In this document: positions 19,171 to 28,639 of the stretch, in pieces | Layout of the letters: every line of letters starts with the position of its first letter | Position numbering within the stretch: the first letter of the stretch is position 1 | Source: Marivivens aquimaris | GTDB lineage: Bacteria > Pseudomonadota > Alphaproteobacteria > Rhodobacterales > Rhodobacteraceae | Assembly (NCBI RefSeq): GCF_015220045.1 | Contig: NZ_JADBGB010000002.1 | Span: 1-64,000 of the forward strand | Reading direction: 5' to 3' | Length of the DNA: 64,000 nt | Notes under the pieces: generated by a model | The model's database searches: none | The model's input: the letters and a program-made list of their open reading frames with translations, nothing else | What the model was told of the DNA's origin: nothing | Translations under genes and position numbers: made by a program

Positions 19171-20835
19171 TTATTCAGCCGGTTCCTGCGGTAGAATGGT
19201 GATGGTTTCGACGCCCGCACGGGCCCGCAGGCCGTCGCGGTAGATCGCTTTGAACAGCGAGATACACATCAGCAGCATCACGACCGAGAACGGCAGCGCG
19301 CCGATCACCATCGCGGTCTGGATCGCCGACAGGCCGCCGATGATCAGCAGTGCGCCAACGATAACGGCGAGGATGACACCCCAGAAGATGATGTGCGGAC
19401 GTGCCTTCGGACCTTCGTCACCGGCGGCGTTGATGGTGTTCACGATCAGAACAGCCGAGTCAGCCGAGGTCACGAGGTAGGTCATCAGCAGGATGACGAT
19501 AATCACAGCCATGCCCCAACCCAGCACGTCGCCGAGGATGATGTTGGTCATGGTGAAGATCTTGCCGCCGTCGCTCGATGCATAGATCGCGCCTTCGGCA
19601 ACGCCCGAAAGCTCCATGTCGATCGCGGTGCCGCCACCGTAGGAGAACCAGACGAAGCACATGATCGACGGAACGATCATCGCGCCCAGCACGAATTCAC
19701 GGATGGTCCGGCCACGCGAGATGCGGGCGAGGAACAGACCGACGAACGGTGCGAAGGCAACCCACCAAGCCCAGTAGAACACGGTCCAGCCACCCTGCCA
19801 GCTCGCCAGAGCTGCCGAGGTTTCGGTGCCGTTGTCGTGGTAGACGGTGAACAGCATTCCCGGCAGGGCGATGATGTATTCCCACATGCCGACGAACAGC
19901 GCTTGGGTGCCGAACCAGGTCGAACCGAAGATGATCAGGAACGCCAGCAGGAAGATGCTGAGGCCCATGTTGATGTTCGACAGCCACTTGATGCCCTTGC
20001 CGACGCCCGACAGCGCCGACATGGTCGATGCGCCCATGATGATGACCAGCGCGACGACAATGCCAGCGGTGGAAGGTGCGCCTTCGCCATTGAGCATCCA
20101 CGAGCCGAGGCCGATCTGGTTCATGCCTGCGATGAACTGCTCCACGCCGAAGCCGAGGGTCTGCGCAACGCCGAGGATCGTCGCAATAACGGCCACGATG
20201 TCGATGATGTGGCCGACCCAACCCGACAGCGCGTTACCGAAGAGCGGCGTCAGCGACGAACGGATGGTGAGCGGCAGGCCGCGGCGGTAGGCGAAGAACG
20301 CCAGCGCGAGGCCGGTTACAGCGTAGGACGACCACGCCGAGAAACCCCAGTGGAGGTAGGAGTATTTGTAGGCGTTGATGAAGTTGTCCATGCTTTCGCC
20401 GTTGGCGAGGCCCTGGATGACTTCGGGGTTGTTCTTGAAGTGGTAGAGCGGCTCGGCAACAGCCCATGTGAGCATACCGACACCGATGCCGGCACCGAAC
20501 ATCATCGAGAACCACGAGAAGTTCGAGAATTCCGGACGTTCGTTGTCGTGACCCAGACGCAGACGGCCAGCAGCAGGCCAGATCGCGAGGACGAGGCAGA
20601 CGATCACGAAGAGCGCCATGACCCAGACGTACCACGTCGCGAAGTTGGTCAGGATGAACGAGTTGAAGCCGCTGAGGATCCCGCCGGCTTGCTCGGGAAA
20701 TACGACGGCCCAAAGAATGAGAAGGCCGACGAGGAGTTTGGAGGTGATGGTGACGTCTTTGCTAAAGCCGTGATAAAAACCGCCTTCGGCAGTTTTGATC
20801 GGCAGATCAGATAGTGGAGGTTCAATCTTTGACAT
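19171..20835 (-). CDS. BCCT-family osmolyte transporter (betaine/carnitine/choline/DMSP type)
   Basis: A 554-residue inner-membrane secondary transporter with about 12 hydrophobic segments. BCCT marks are the glycine stretch MMFGAGIGVGMLTWAVAEPLYHF, the tryptophan-rich substrate region GWTVFYWAWWVAFAPFVGLFLARISRGRTIREF, and WFSYGGGTAIDM. GAGIG replaces the GMGIG of sodium-coupled betaine carriers. Substrate cannot be read from sequence; in marine roseobacters betaine, choline or DMSP are all possible. Single gene with its own strong terminator, divergent from a LysR-type regulator that may control it. Confidence 0.93.
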   Translation of the reverse strand: MSKIEPPLSDLPIKTAEGGFYHGFSKDVTITSKLLVGLLILWAVVFPEQAGGILSGFNSFILTNFATWYVWVMALFVIVCLVLAIWPAAGRLRLGHDNERPEFSNFSWFSMMFGAGIGVGMLTWAVAEPLYHFKNNPEVIQGLANGESMDNFINAYKYSYLHWGFSAWSSYAVTGLALAFFAYRRGLPLTIRSSLTPLFGNALSGWVGHIIDIVAVIATILGVAQTLGFGVEQFIAGMNQIGLGSWMLNGEGAPSTAGIVVALVIIMGASTMSALSGVGKGIKWLSNINMGLSIFLLAFLIIFGSTWFGTQALFVGMWEYIIALPGMLFTVYHDNGTETSAALASWQGGWTVFYWAWWVAFAPFVGLFLARISRGRTIREFVLGAMIVPSIMCFVWFSYGGGTAIDMELSGVAEGAIYASSDGGKIFTMTNIILGDVLGWGMAVIIVILLMTYLVTSADSAVLIVNTINAAGDEGPKARPHIIFWGVILAVIVGALLIIGGLSAIQTAMVIGALPFSVVMLLMCISLFKAIYRDGLRARAGVETITILPQEPAE

Positions 20836-21077
20836 GAAAAACAGTGTCCCCTGTTCGCTGGGCGCAAGTGACCCCGCGAGTAGTGCCCATGTACGCGCGG
20901 GTCGCTCTCATCACTAGCAAGGCTTGTTGAAGCCGCCTTTTCGCTATCAAATGTCGGATGAAGGCATGCACGGACCGTTCTCGCGGTCGCTAATGACCGC
21001 TAAGCAAGAAGTCCTGATGTAAGCTCAACCGAGCGGATAAGAGTCCGGCAGAAGCTAGACGACTTTTTCGTGAATGA

Positions 21078-22010
21078 ATGCGGAACCTGCTAATGACTGG
21101 TATCGGCAATCCTTATGCCACATTCGCGCGGTACAGCGCCGACCTGTGCCTGTTCGTGATGGTGGCCGAGTGCGGTCAGCTGTCCAAAGCGGCCGAACTC
21201 GCGGGTCTGTCGCAGCCGCGTCTGAGCCAGCGGATGAAGTCGCTCGAAGACAGTATCGGGCGCCAGTTACTGCTCCGTAAACGCCGCGGCGTGGTGCTGA
21301 CGCAGGCGGGGATGGACCTGCGGGACGCGATTGCGCCGCATCTGAACGAGACCGTAAGTTCCTTTGTCCGTTATCAAAATGCGCGAAAACGCCGCACGAT
21401 CGTCATCCAGACGGACCTCGCGTTCGCCAGCTTCCGACTACTTCAGGTGTTCCCCTCGCTTTGCGCTGCGTTCCCGTCGGTCGGTATTTCCCTGATGACC
21501 ACGCAGATGCCCGATCTGTCGCCCGGATCGGAGGTCGATATCCTCGTACGGATGGAGGCGCAGCACGAAACGTCCGCGAACGAAACGCTGCTTTTCGGCG
21601 AAGAGGTATTCACTGTCTGCAGCCCAGGTTTTAAGGAACGCCACTCGCCGATGGGTGAGATTGACGACATAGCGAACCTACCGCTCATTGATCTGACCAG
21701 CGGAATCGGTGCGCCGTGGTTTTCGTGGAAATCGTGGCTCGCGGCGCAGGGGGCGCCGATGATGAGCGGTGATCGCCTCGCGTTCGACAGTTACGATCTG
21801 GTGATCCAAGCGGCGGAGCAGGGGCTCGGCATCGCGCTTGGCTGGAAGGGTCTGGTGGATAACCGTCTGGAGACCGGAACGCTGGTCGAGGCATTGCCTC
21901 ACCGTGCTTCGAGCCATCAGGGTTACTACGTCAAGGTCGTCAATCCGAACGCGCCCGCCGATGTGCGTGCTGTCTATGACTGGCTGACGGACAAATTTTC
22001 GCTGGTATAA
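21078..22010 (+). CDS. LysR-family transcriptional regulator
   Basis: A 310-residue regulator. The winged helix-turn-helix is at about residues 22-80 (FVMVAECGQLSKAAELAGLSQPRLSQRMKSLE and RRGVVLTQAG), followed by the two-lobed effector domain (TIVIQTDLAFASFRLL, VDILVRM, IQAAEQGLGIALGW). The pattern is close to GcvA-like LysR proteins. The start is uncertain: ATG 21078 or ATG 21093, neither with a strong ribosome site. It is divergent from the BCCT transporter across 242 bp, the usual arrangement for a LysR regulator and its target; control of transport is an inference. Confidence 0.9.
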   Translation: MRNLLMTGIGNPYATFARYSADLCLFVMVAECGQLSKAAELAGLSQPRLSQRMKSLEDSIGRQLLLRKRRGVVLTQAGMDLRDAIAPHLNETVSSFVRYQNARKRRTIVIQTDLAFASFRLLQVFPSLCAAFPSVGISLMTTQMPDLSPGSEVDILVRMEAQHETSANETLLFGEEVFTVCSPGFKERHSPMGEIDDIANLPLIDLTSGIGAPWFSWKSWLAAQGAPMMSGDRLAFDSYDLVIQAAEQGLGIALGWKGLVDNRLETGTLVEALPHRASSHQGYYVKVVNPNAPADVRAVYDWLTDKFSLV

Positions 22011-22038
22011 AAAAGCCGCGGACCCAAGGGCCCGCGGC
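22009..22038 (-). terminator. Terminator of the alkene reductase gene
   Basis: GCCGCGG/CCGCGGC arms (22015-22021 and 22032-22038) with a T-run in the leftward direction (A-run 22009-22014). It abuts the stop of the convergent LysR gene, so it may serve both. Confidence 0.8.
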
Positions 22039-22046
22039 GTGTGCGC

Positions 22047-23156
22047 TTAATCGTCAAGCGCGGGATAGTCGGTGTAGCCGTGCTCATCGCCGCCGTAGAA
22101 CGTCGACTGGTCCGGCTCGTTGAGCTCCGCACCGAGGCGGAAACGTTCCGGCAGGTCGGGGTTGGCGATGAACTTCTTGCCGAAGGTCACAGCATCGACC
22201 TTGCCATCCGCGATCCGCTGCGACGCCTTGGCGGCATCGTAGCCACCATTCCCGAAGAAGGCGCCCGAGAAGCGCGAGGCCAGACGTTCCAGCATCTGCT
22301 GCTGTTCGTCCGTCGCCTTGCCCGAGAAATCCTCGACGAAGTGCAGATAGGCCAGACCGCGCGGGTCCAGCATGTCGATCACCGCGCCAAAGATGTTCTC
22401 CGGATCGCTGTCATGGATGTCGTTTGCCTGACCGAGCGGCGAAAGGCGGATGCCGACGCGCGATGCGGGGATAACCTCGGTCACACGGTCCAGCACTTCG
22501 GTGAGGAAGCGCATACGGTTCTCGACGCTGCCGCCGTATTCGTCAGCGCGCTCGTTCGACCCGTCTTGCAGGAACTGGTCGAGCAGATAGCCGTTGGCCG
22601 CGTGGACCTCGACACCGTCGAAACCGGCTTTGACGGCTAACTCTGCTGCGCGGCCATAATCCTCGACCGTTTCGGCGATCTGGTCCTTGGTCATCGCGAC
22701 AGGCTGCGATGTCGGCTCGAACCCGTTCGCGGTGTAGGTCTGCGATTCAGCGGTGATCGCCGAGGGCGCGTGCGGCGATGCGCCGTCCGGCAACAGCGAC
22801 GTATGGCTGATGCGGCCCACATGCCAAAGCTGGAGGAAAATGCGGCCGCCGTTGGCGTGAACAGCGTCCACGATCTTGGCCCATTCCTCGGCGTGCTTTT
22901 CGGTGTGGATACCGGGCGTGTCGAGGTAGCCCTTGCCCATTTCGGAAATCTGGGTCGCCTCGGTGATGATGAGGCCGGCGCTCGCACGCTGTCCATAGTA
23001 GGTCTGCGCCCATTCTTTGGGCGTGCCGTCCGAATGCGAACGGTTGCGGGTCAGCGGAGCCATGAGCACGCGGTTAGGCAGCTCAATCTCGTTGATTTTC
23101 AATGGCTCGAAGAGGTTTGCGTATTTCGTGCCGGACACATTGGTGTCGTCTCGCAT
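22047..23156 (-). CDS. nemA: Old Yellow Enzyme family alkene/N-ethylmaleimide reductase
   Basis: A 369-residue FMN-dependent ene-reductase using NAD(P)H to reduce activated C=C bonds and nitro compounds. Family marks: FEPLKINEIELPNRVLMAPLTRNRS, GLIITEATQIS, QLWHVGRISH, the active-site HAANGYLLDQFLQDGSNER, YGGSVENRMRF and a C-terminal FFGNGGYDAAKA. The start at 23156 is set by GGAGAT upstream and the domain start; a longer frame to 23339 adds an N-terminal tail that is not part of the family. Divergent from htpX. Confidence 0.92.
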   Translation of the reverse strand: MRDDTNVSGTKYANLFEPLKINEIELPNRVLMAPLTRNRSHSDGTPKEWAQTYYGQRASAGLIITEATQISEMGKGYLDTPGIHTEKHAEEWAKIVDAVHANGGRIFLQLWHVGRISHTSLLPDGASPHAPSAITAESQTYTANGFEPTSQPVAMTKDQIAETVEDYGRAAELAVKAGFDGVEVHAANGYLLDQFLQDGSNERADEYGGSVENRMRFLTEVLDRVTEVIPASRVGIRLSPLGQANDIHDSDPENIFGAVIDMLDPRGLAYLHFVEDFSGKATDEQQQMLERLASRFSGAFFGNGGYDAAKASQRIADGKVDAVTFGKKFIANPDLPERFRLGAELNEPDQSTFYGGDEHGYTDYPALDD

Positions 23157-23286
23157 GGGAATATCTCCATTTGAATTCGCTGGTAAACGCACGAAACGAG
23201 AAAGCGTTGCGTGTATGTGTTCGCCGCACCCCGTGAATTGACGCACAAGCTGCCTATATGAGGTGAAAGAACTCATGGAGACCTCG

Positions 23287-24210
23287 ATGGGCTTGTTCAA
23301 AACCGGATTGCTGATGGCCGCGATGACGGCCTTGTTCATGGGTGTCGGCTATTTACTGGGTGGCACTGGCGGTATGGTCATTGCGCTGGTGATTGCGGCT
23401 GCGATGAACGTGCTGTCGTGGTGGAATTCGGACAAGATGGTCTTGCGGATGCACAACGCAAAGCCCATCCCGCCGAACGACCGTATGGGCCTGCATGACA
23501 TGGTGGCCGAGCTTTCGCGCAACGCCGATCTGCCGATGCCTGCGGTTTACCTCATTGAGACCGCGCAGCCGAACGCCTTTGCCACGGGTCGCAATCCCGA
23601 AAACGCGGCGGTCGCTGTGACCGCCGGTCTGCTGCAATCGCTCAGCCGCGAGGAACTGGCAGGCGTCATCGCGCACGAGCTTGCGCATATCAAAAACCGC
23701 GACACGCTGACGATGACGATCACTGCGACCTTTGCCGGTGCGATCACCACGCTCGCGAACTTTGCGCTGTTCTTCAACATGGGCCGCAGCGACGAAAATC
23801 GCATGGGCCTGATCGGGACGCTGGCGATGATGTTCCTTGCGCCGATGGCCGCGATGCTGGTGCAGATGGCGATCAGCCGGACACGCGAATACGAGGCCGA
23901 CCGCATGGGGGCCGAGATTTGCGGCAACCCGATGTGGCTCGCCTCCGCGCTGGAGCGCATCCAGCAGGGCGCATCGCGGATCGACAACAATCGGGCCGAG
24001 GCGAACCCTGCCTCCGCGCACATGTTCATCATCAACCCGCTGCACGCCCACAAGCGCGACAACCTGTTTGCCACGCACCCCGCGACCGAAAACCGCGTCG
24101 CAGCGCTGCGCGAAATGGTGGGCGAAATAAGTGCGCCGCGTGCGCCGACGATGCGGTCTTCGCGGATCCCGAAGGTCAGCCGCAACCAGCGGAAAGGGCC
24201 GTGGACTTAA
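23287..24210 (+). CDS. htpX: Membrane zinc metalloprotease HtpX
   Basis: M48B peptidase for inner-membrane protein quality control, 307 residues. Two N-terminal hydrophobic segments (about 5-45) precede the zinc motif HELAH (130-134); two more hydrophobic segments lie between it and the third zinc ligand in [13 protein letters not shown]. The C terminus contains [16 protein letters not shown], typical of the family, then a basic tail. ATG 23287 is chosen for the GGAG 7 bp upstream; in-frame GTG 23263 and ATG 23275 are alternatives. Its end overlaps convergent kpsT by 4 bp. Confidence 0.94.
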   Translation: MGLFKTGLLMAAMTALFMGVGYLLGGTGGMVIALVIAAAMNVLSWWNSDKMVLRMHNAKPIPPNDRMGLHDMVAELSRNADLPMPAVYLIETAQPNAFATGRNPENAAVAVTAGLLQSLSREELAGVIAHELAHIKNRDTLTMTITATFAGAITTLANFALFFNMGRSDENRMGLIGTLAMMFLAPMAAMLVQMAISRTREYEADRMGAEICGNPMWLASALERIQQGASRIDNNRAEANPASAHMFIINPLHAHKRDNLFATHPATENRVAALREMVGEISAPRAPTMRSSRIPKVSRNQRKGPWT

Positions 24211-24878
24211 TCCTCGTCCTCGTCGGTGCCCATGTTGCGCTCGTGGTGGGCAATCGCCTCTTCGACGTCGTCGTAATAGGTGAGCGTGCCTTGCTCCAGA
24301 ACGGCTCCGGCGGTGCAAAGCTGCCGGATCTGTTTCATCGAGTGGGTGACCACAATCGCGCCCGCGTTCTTCATCCGCTTCTGGAAAACGGCGGCTGACT
24401 TTGCCTTGAAATTCGCGTCACCGACCGACGTCACCTCGTCCACCAGATAGGTGTCGAAGGGGATGCCGATAGACACGCCGAACGCGAGGCGGCTTTTCAT
24501 GCCTGACGAATACTTGTTGATCGGCGCGTAGAACTGGTCGCCAAGTTCCGCGAAATCCTCCACGAAACCAATGAGTTCTTCGGTGTCCACGCCGTAAATC
24601 CGCGCCACGAACCGTGTGTTCTGCGCGCCCGTCATCGTTTTCTGGAACGAGCCGGAAAAGCCGACGGGGAACGACACGGTGCCCGTTTTCACGATGCGGC
24701 CCGAGTCCGGCATGAGTCGTCCGCCGATCATGTCCATCATCGTCGATTTACCCGCGCCGTTGCGGCCCAAAAGGCCGACAGAGACGCCCGTTGGAAACTC
24801 CACATTGACGTCCCGCGCGATCCATTTGCGGCCGCGCGGCGTACGGAAGCTTTTGCTGATATTCTCCAGCCGGATCAT
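24207..24878 (-). CDS. kpsT: Capsule polysaccharide ABC exporter ATP-binding protein (KpsT type)
   Basis: Cytoplasmic ATPase of the group 2/3 capsule exporter, 223 residues. Walker A is [12 protein letters not shown], followed by the family-typical [14 protein letters not shown]; the signature is [12 protein letters not shown] and Walker [12 protein letters not shown], then VTHSMKQI. The lack of a long C-terminal extension points to KpsT rather than the O-antigen Wzt type. The start is 1 bp after the kpsE stop, last gene of a kpsM-kpsE-kpsT operon. Confidence 0.94.
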   Translation of the reverse strand: MIRLENISKSFRTPRGRKWIARDVNVEFPTGVSVGLLGRNGAGKSTMMDMIGGRLMPDSGRIVKTGTVSFPVGFSGSFQKTMTGAQNTRFVARIYGVDTEELIGFVEDFAELGDQFYAPINKYSSGMKSRLAFGVSIGIPFDTYLVDEVTSVGDANFKAKSAAVFQKRMKNAGAIVVTHSMKQIRQLCTAGAVLEQGTLTYYDDVEEAIAHHERNMGTDEDED

Positions 24879-24879
24879 G

Positions 24880-26151
24880 TCAGCGGCGGTCTCTCACGGC
24901 GTAGAACACGAGGCTCGAAATCGCCCAGATGAGGAAGGCGAACAGGGCCACGATGCCGACGATCAGCTCGCGCTGAGGATACTCGGCCTTTTCTGCCAGC
25001 GTCGGGCGCACATAGGCAGCGAGGTAACGGCTTTGCCGCTGCGCTTCGGCCAGTGCGGCGTCATAAGCGGTGCGCGCGGCAACGTAGGTCCGTTCCGCAA
25101 ATTCGCGGTCGGCAGTCAGACGTTCGAAGTCGGCAATTGTGTCCGCATAGCTGCTTCCGCCCGGACCCTGACCCTGCGCACCGAATTTCTCGCGCTCCGC
25201 ATCGATGCGTTCCTGAATGACGTCGATACGGCGTTGCGCTTGGGTCAGACGCGGGTCGTTGGTCTGCGTGTTCAACGACACGAGGTCAAATTCGATCAGC
25301 GCCTCGGCCAGCTGGTTTTGCAGGTTCGTCAGGAGGCCCATCTGCGACTGGATGTCGGCGGACGGATCGACGATCTGGTTGGACAGTCGGAACGTGGTCA
25401 GGTTCTCGCGCGCGTTGCGCACGGCATCCTCGGCGCGGGTCAGATCCTCGCGGGCATACGATGTGGCGTCCTCGCGCGCCTGCTGCGACAGCTCGTTAAT
25501 CATGGCCGAGCTTTGTGCGAACACTTCTTCGGCGATGACCTTCGCGTCGTCTGCATTGAACGCTTTCACCCGCAGCTGCATCAGGCCCGAGCCCGCATCG
25601 AAATGGACGCGCACCATCCGCGCCCAGAAATCGGTGAGGTCTTCGATCGTGCCGTCGGGATCAAAGGTCATCAGCGGGTCGGAGCTGTGCTCGACGCTCC
25701 ACTTCGCCCGCAGGTCAACGGCTTCGTCCACCAGCTTCACGATTTCCTGGCTGCGGACGTATTCATAGAGGATCTCGGCGTCGTTGCTACCGCCGCCGCC
25801 CAGAACCGAGCCGATGCCACCCAGCAGATCGGTGGCCGAGGCGGTTTCTTCGGCGCGCACGGTGAAGCCCACGGTGGACGCATATTGGTCCTGCGCGATC
25901 GTATAAAGATAGAACGCCGCTGCCGCGACGGGCCCGAGAACGATAATCACGAACCAGAGAAGAATACCGCGGTGACGCTTTTGCGGACGGGCAGGGGTCG
26001 CCATCGGACGGACGGTCACGCGGGGCAACTGCTTGCCGCCTTTACCGCCCTTGTTATTACCGCCGCCGCCGTTTTTCTTTCCGCCCATATTGCGGAGGCC
26101 GCGCTTCTGCTGCGGCTCTTCGGACTGCTGGTCGTTTGTTTCGTCGTTCAT
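24880..26151 (-). CDS. kpsE: Capsule export inner-membrane protein, KpsE/PCP-3 type
   Basis: Polysaccharide co-polymerase-type protein linking the KpsMT transporter to the outer-membrane channel. It has 423 residues: an N-terminal cytoplasmic tail unusually rich in Gly, Asn and Lys (about residues 24-40), a first membrane segment around 62-84, a large periplasmic part with long coiled-coil helices (LTRAEDAVRNARENLTTFRL ... IDVIQERIDAEREKF), and a final membrane segment around 393-415 before VRDRR. The PTLAEKAEYPQRELI segment before the last helix is characteristic of the KpsE/BexC group. 96 bp separate it from kpsM. Confidence 0.92.
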   Translation of the reverse strand: MNDETNDQQSEEPQQKRGLRNMGGKKNGGGGNNKGGKGGKQLPRVTVRPMATPARPQKRHRGILLWFVIIVLGPVAAAAFYLYTIAQDQYASTVGFTVRAEETASATDLLGGIGSVLGGGGSNDAEILYEYVRSQEIVKLVDEAVDLRAKWSVEHSSDPLMTFDPDGTIEDLTDFWARMVRVHFDAGSGLMQLRVKAFNADDAKVIAEEVFAQSSAMINELSQQAREDATSYAREDLTRAEDAVRNARENLTTFRLSNQIVDPSADIQSQMGLLTNLQNQLAEALIEFDLVSLNTQTNDPRLTQAQRRIDVIQERIDAEREKFGAQGQGPGGSSYADTIADFERLTADREFAERTYVAARTAYDAALAEAQRQSRYLAAYVRPTLAEKAEYPQRELIVGIVALFAFLIWAISSLVFYAVRDRR

Positions 26152-26247
26152 TCTTGTGTCCGTTCTGCTCGGCCGTAGCGTACTGCCTTGCCGGTCATTT
26201 CGCCAAATCCAAATCGGGGTCTAGCGGGAATTCAAAAGGGTCATCGT

Positions 26248-27030
26248 TCAGTTCTCCATGGTTTCGGTGTAGTACCGGCCAAGGAAAAACAGCGAGATCG
26301 CAAAGATCGTCAGCGGCACCGCCAGCGCATAGGCGAGCGAGACGTAGCTGGCCTCATACATCGGATAGAAGCCCTTGCGTACCAGCCCCGTGGCATGGAT
26401 CAACGGGTTCCACCACAGGATCTGCTGCGCCAGCCGCGGCAGGTCGTCCATGATGAACAGCACGCCCGACGCGATGAAAAGCGGCCTGTTGATGATCGAC
26501 CAGATGTTCTGCCAGAGCGGATAGAGGCCGCTCAGCAAACAGTTCGTCGTCCCGATCGCGAGGCCCGAAACGATGGCCACGAGCAGCCCTTCGACGATGT
26601 GCACCACGTCCAGCTCCACGCTTTCGTCGATCAACATGATGATCGAGGTCATCAGAATGCAGAACACGGTAATGCTGGTGATGATCGACAGCACACCTCG
26701 CGCCGCAAGCGCGTCGATCCACGTCACCCGCGGATAAGCGAGCAGCGATTTGGAATAGCGCATGGATTGCGTCAGCTTGCTCGTCAGATCCTGATAGAGC
26801 TGGAACGGCACAACGCCCGTTGCATAGAACAGGATAAAGCTTGTCCCCAGCGACGGCGCACGCACAACGAGCGAAAAGGCCAGCGACAAGAACAAGATGC
26901 CCGCGACCGGCTCCAGAATGGCCCAAGCGTAACCACCCGGCGATTTGCCATAGGTCGATCCCATTTCGCGCATCACCAGCGCGGTGATGACACGCGCCGT
27001 GATAAATCTGGGCAGAGGCAGTGCAGCCAT
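26248..27030 (-). CDS. kpsM: Capsule polysaccharide ABC exporter permease (KpsM type)
   Basis: ABC-2 type permease of 260 residues with about six hydrophobic segments. Typical features are ALVMREMGSTYGKSPGGYAWAILEPVAGI near the N terminus, QDLTSKLTQSMRYSKSLLAYPRVTWIDALAARG, and PLWQNIWSIINRPLFIASGVLFIMDDLP. First gene of the leftward export operon; divergent from the polysaccharide-assembly genes that begin at 27232. Confidence 0.94.
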   Translation of the reverse strand: MAALPLPRFITARVITALVMREMGSTYGKSPGGYAWAILEPVAGILFLSLAFSLVVRAPSLGTSFILFYATGVVPFQLYQDLTSKLTQSMRYSKSLLAYPRVTWIDALAARGVLSIITSITVFCILMTSIIMLIDESVELDVVHIVEGLLVAIVSGLAIGTTNCLLSGLYPLWQNIWSIINRPLFIASGVLFIMDDLPRLAQQILWWNPLIHATGLVRKGFYPMYEASYVSLAYALAVPLTIFAISLFFLGRYYTETMEN

Positions 27031-27231
27031 GTGTTCCGTCTCGATCGTTCCGTTCAGACTCTTATGCCTGTCTTCCGCCCGCGTCCATCCGATTACAATT
27101 CGCGCACGGCGCTAACGCTCCAGCCTAACGCCTAATATTCATTTAATCATTTCCAAATAGAATTATCATCCTATTGTGAGCCAAGGCACCTTTTGATGTG
27201 TTCACCGAATTTGAATAGCAAGCGTTATCAC

Positions 27232-28638
27232 ATGTCCGTTTCCCAGCCCGACCCGCAAACTCTGGTCATTCTCGGCGTTGCCGACAAAGACCTCCTGAAA
27301 CGGCGAATGGAGGCGAACGAACGTAGCTATGCTCGCACGCTGATCGTCGATCCTGAATGCGAAAGTGTGGCGCATTTCTTCGCTGGCGCGGAGTGCATCG
27401 AGGCGGTTCCGACAACTAGTGATCAACCTAAGCGGATGCAGTGGTTCAACATGCCGGGCCTTCGCAGCACGCGGGATGTTGCGCCCGCTTTGACGCGCCT
27501 TTTCCCTGGTTTGATCGTCACGAAAACGGCTGATGTGCAGAGCATTCAGGTGTCCGCTGTGCTTGGCAAACTGGACGACGCTGCATTTGACCTTTGGATC
27601 GACTTGCCGGGGGACGAGGCTGATGTGCTGGCCGCCGTGCTGGCCGACGCTTCCTCCAAACGCATCGCGTCCCTAAAAATACGCGCTGAAGCCGAAGAGT
27701 ATTTCGAGGGCAGCGCAACGCAGCACGCCGTGCAGGACACGTTGGCGAGCCACCACTTCACCATTCGGTCCACTGATTTGTCAGACCCCGACTGGCCCGA
27801 TCTAAGTGTCGAGCCCGACGCGCTCGTCCGCGAGGTCGAAGAGCTGCGCACCCAGCTCGCAGAGGCCGAAACGATGGCCTACCGGATCAACGAGCTGACG
27901 GAGTCCGAAAAGGCACTGAAGCAGAAGCTGGAAGCCACCGAGAAGCGACTGTCCGAAGCAGAGAAAAAGTCCTCTCTGGTCGATCAATTGGTGACGGCGA
28001 AGGAAGAGCTTCAATCGCGCAACCTCGACCTTGCGACGCAGATCGAACAGCTACGGGCCGAGGCAAAACGTGCTGCCGACCTCGAACAGAAGGCCGAGGC
28101 ACTGCAAGGCCAGCTCGATGGCGCGAACTCTGCCGTGAACGTCGCCCGCGCTGCGACCGAGGCAAAGGTGAAGGAACTGGACGAGGCCGCCGGTCAGATC
28201 GAAGACCTGAAAAAGCAGGTTTACGAAAAAGCCAACACCCTCGACGATTACAAAGACCTCGCGGCTAAGAACGCCGAACTGACCAAGCAACTCGACGCCG
28301 AGAAGAAAGCTCATGCATCCGTCAAAACTGCGCGGCAGAACGAGCGCGTAGCTGTCGCCGAAGCGCATGAAAAAGCAGAACGCCTCGAACAGAACTACCG
28401 CGCCGCGAGGCAGGATCTGTCGACCGCCTTGCAGCAGCAGACGATGACGCAGGCGAATTTCGCCGACCTTCAGCAGCGCTATAACAAGCTGGCTGACGAC
28501 AACCGCAAGTTTGCCGAGCTACTCGGCCAGTTGCAGCCGCGTCTGGTCGAAGCGGCGCAGCAGTTGCGGAGCACGGATAAACGCCTCGACGCACCGAAAG
28601 CAAAGCGCGCGAAGCCTTCGAAAAAGACGAAGGTGTGA
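27232..28638 (+). CDS. Coiled-coil protein of unknown function in the polysaccharide island
   Basis: A 468-residue protein that I do not recognise. The first 200 residues are mixed alpha/beta in character (TLVILGVADKDLLKRRM near the start). Residues from about 200 to 450 are a long, charged coiled coil (LREVEELRTQLAEAE, EKALKQKLEATEKRLSEAEKK, DLEQKAEALQGQL), ending in a Lys-rich tail (APKAKRAKPSKKTKV). No signal peptide or membrane segment. It is 2 bp upstream of the fused methyltransferase gene and therefore co-translated with it, so a scaffold or length-control role in glycan assembly is possible but unproven. An upstream TTG at 27193 is a less likely start. Confidence 0.75.
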   Translation: MSVSQPDPQTLVILGVADKDLLKRRMEANERSYARTLIVDPECESVAHFFAGAECIEAVPTTSDQPKRMQWFNMPGLRSTRDVAPALTRLFPGLIVTKTADVQSIQVSAVLGKLDDAAFDLWIDLPGDEADVLAAVLADASSKRIASLKIRAEAEEYFEGSATQHAVQDTLASHHFTIRSTDLSDPDWPDLSVEPDALVREVEELRTQLAEAETMAYRINELTESEKALKQKLEATEKRLSEAEKKSSLVDQLVTAKEELQSRNLDLATQIEQLRAEAKRAADLEQKAEALQGQLDGANSAVNVARAATEAKVKELDEAAGQIEDLKKQVYEKANTLDDYKDLAAKNAELTKQLDAEKKAHASVKTARQNERVAVAEAHEKAERLEQNYRAARQDLSTALQQQTMTQANFADLQQRYNKLADDNRKFAELLGQLQPRLVEAAQQLRSTDKRLDAPKAKRAKPSKKTKV

Positions 28639-28639
28639 T

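Noticed and set aside
19393..20814. 473-codon frame antisense to the BCCT transporter
   Set aside because: Extremely Asp/Arg/His-rich translation, typical of the complement of a membrane-protein gene.
24880..26151. Possible Wzz O-antigen chain-length regulator instead of KpsE
   Set aside because: It lies between kpsM and kpsT, and the long coil plus PTLAEKAEYPQ end fits the KpsE/PCP-3 group better.
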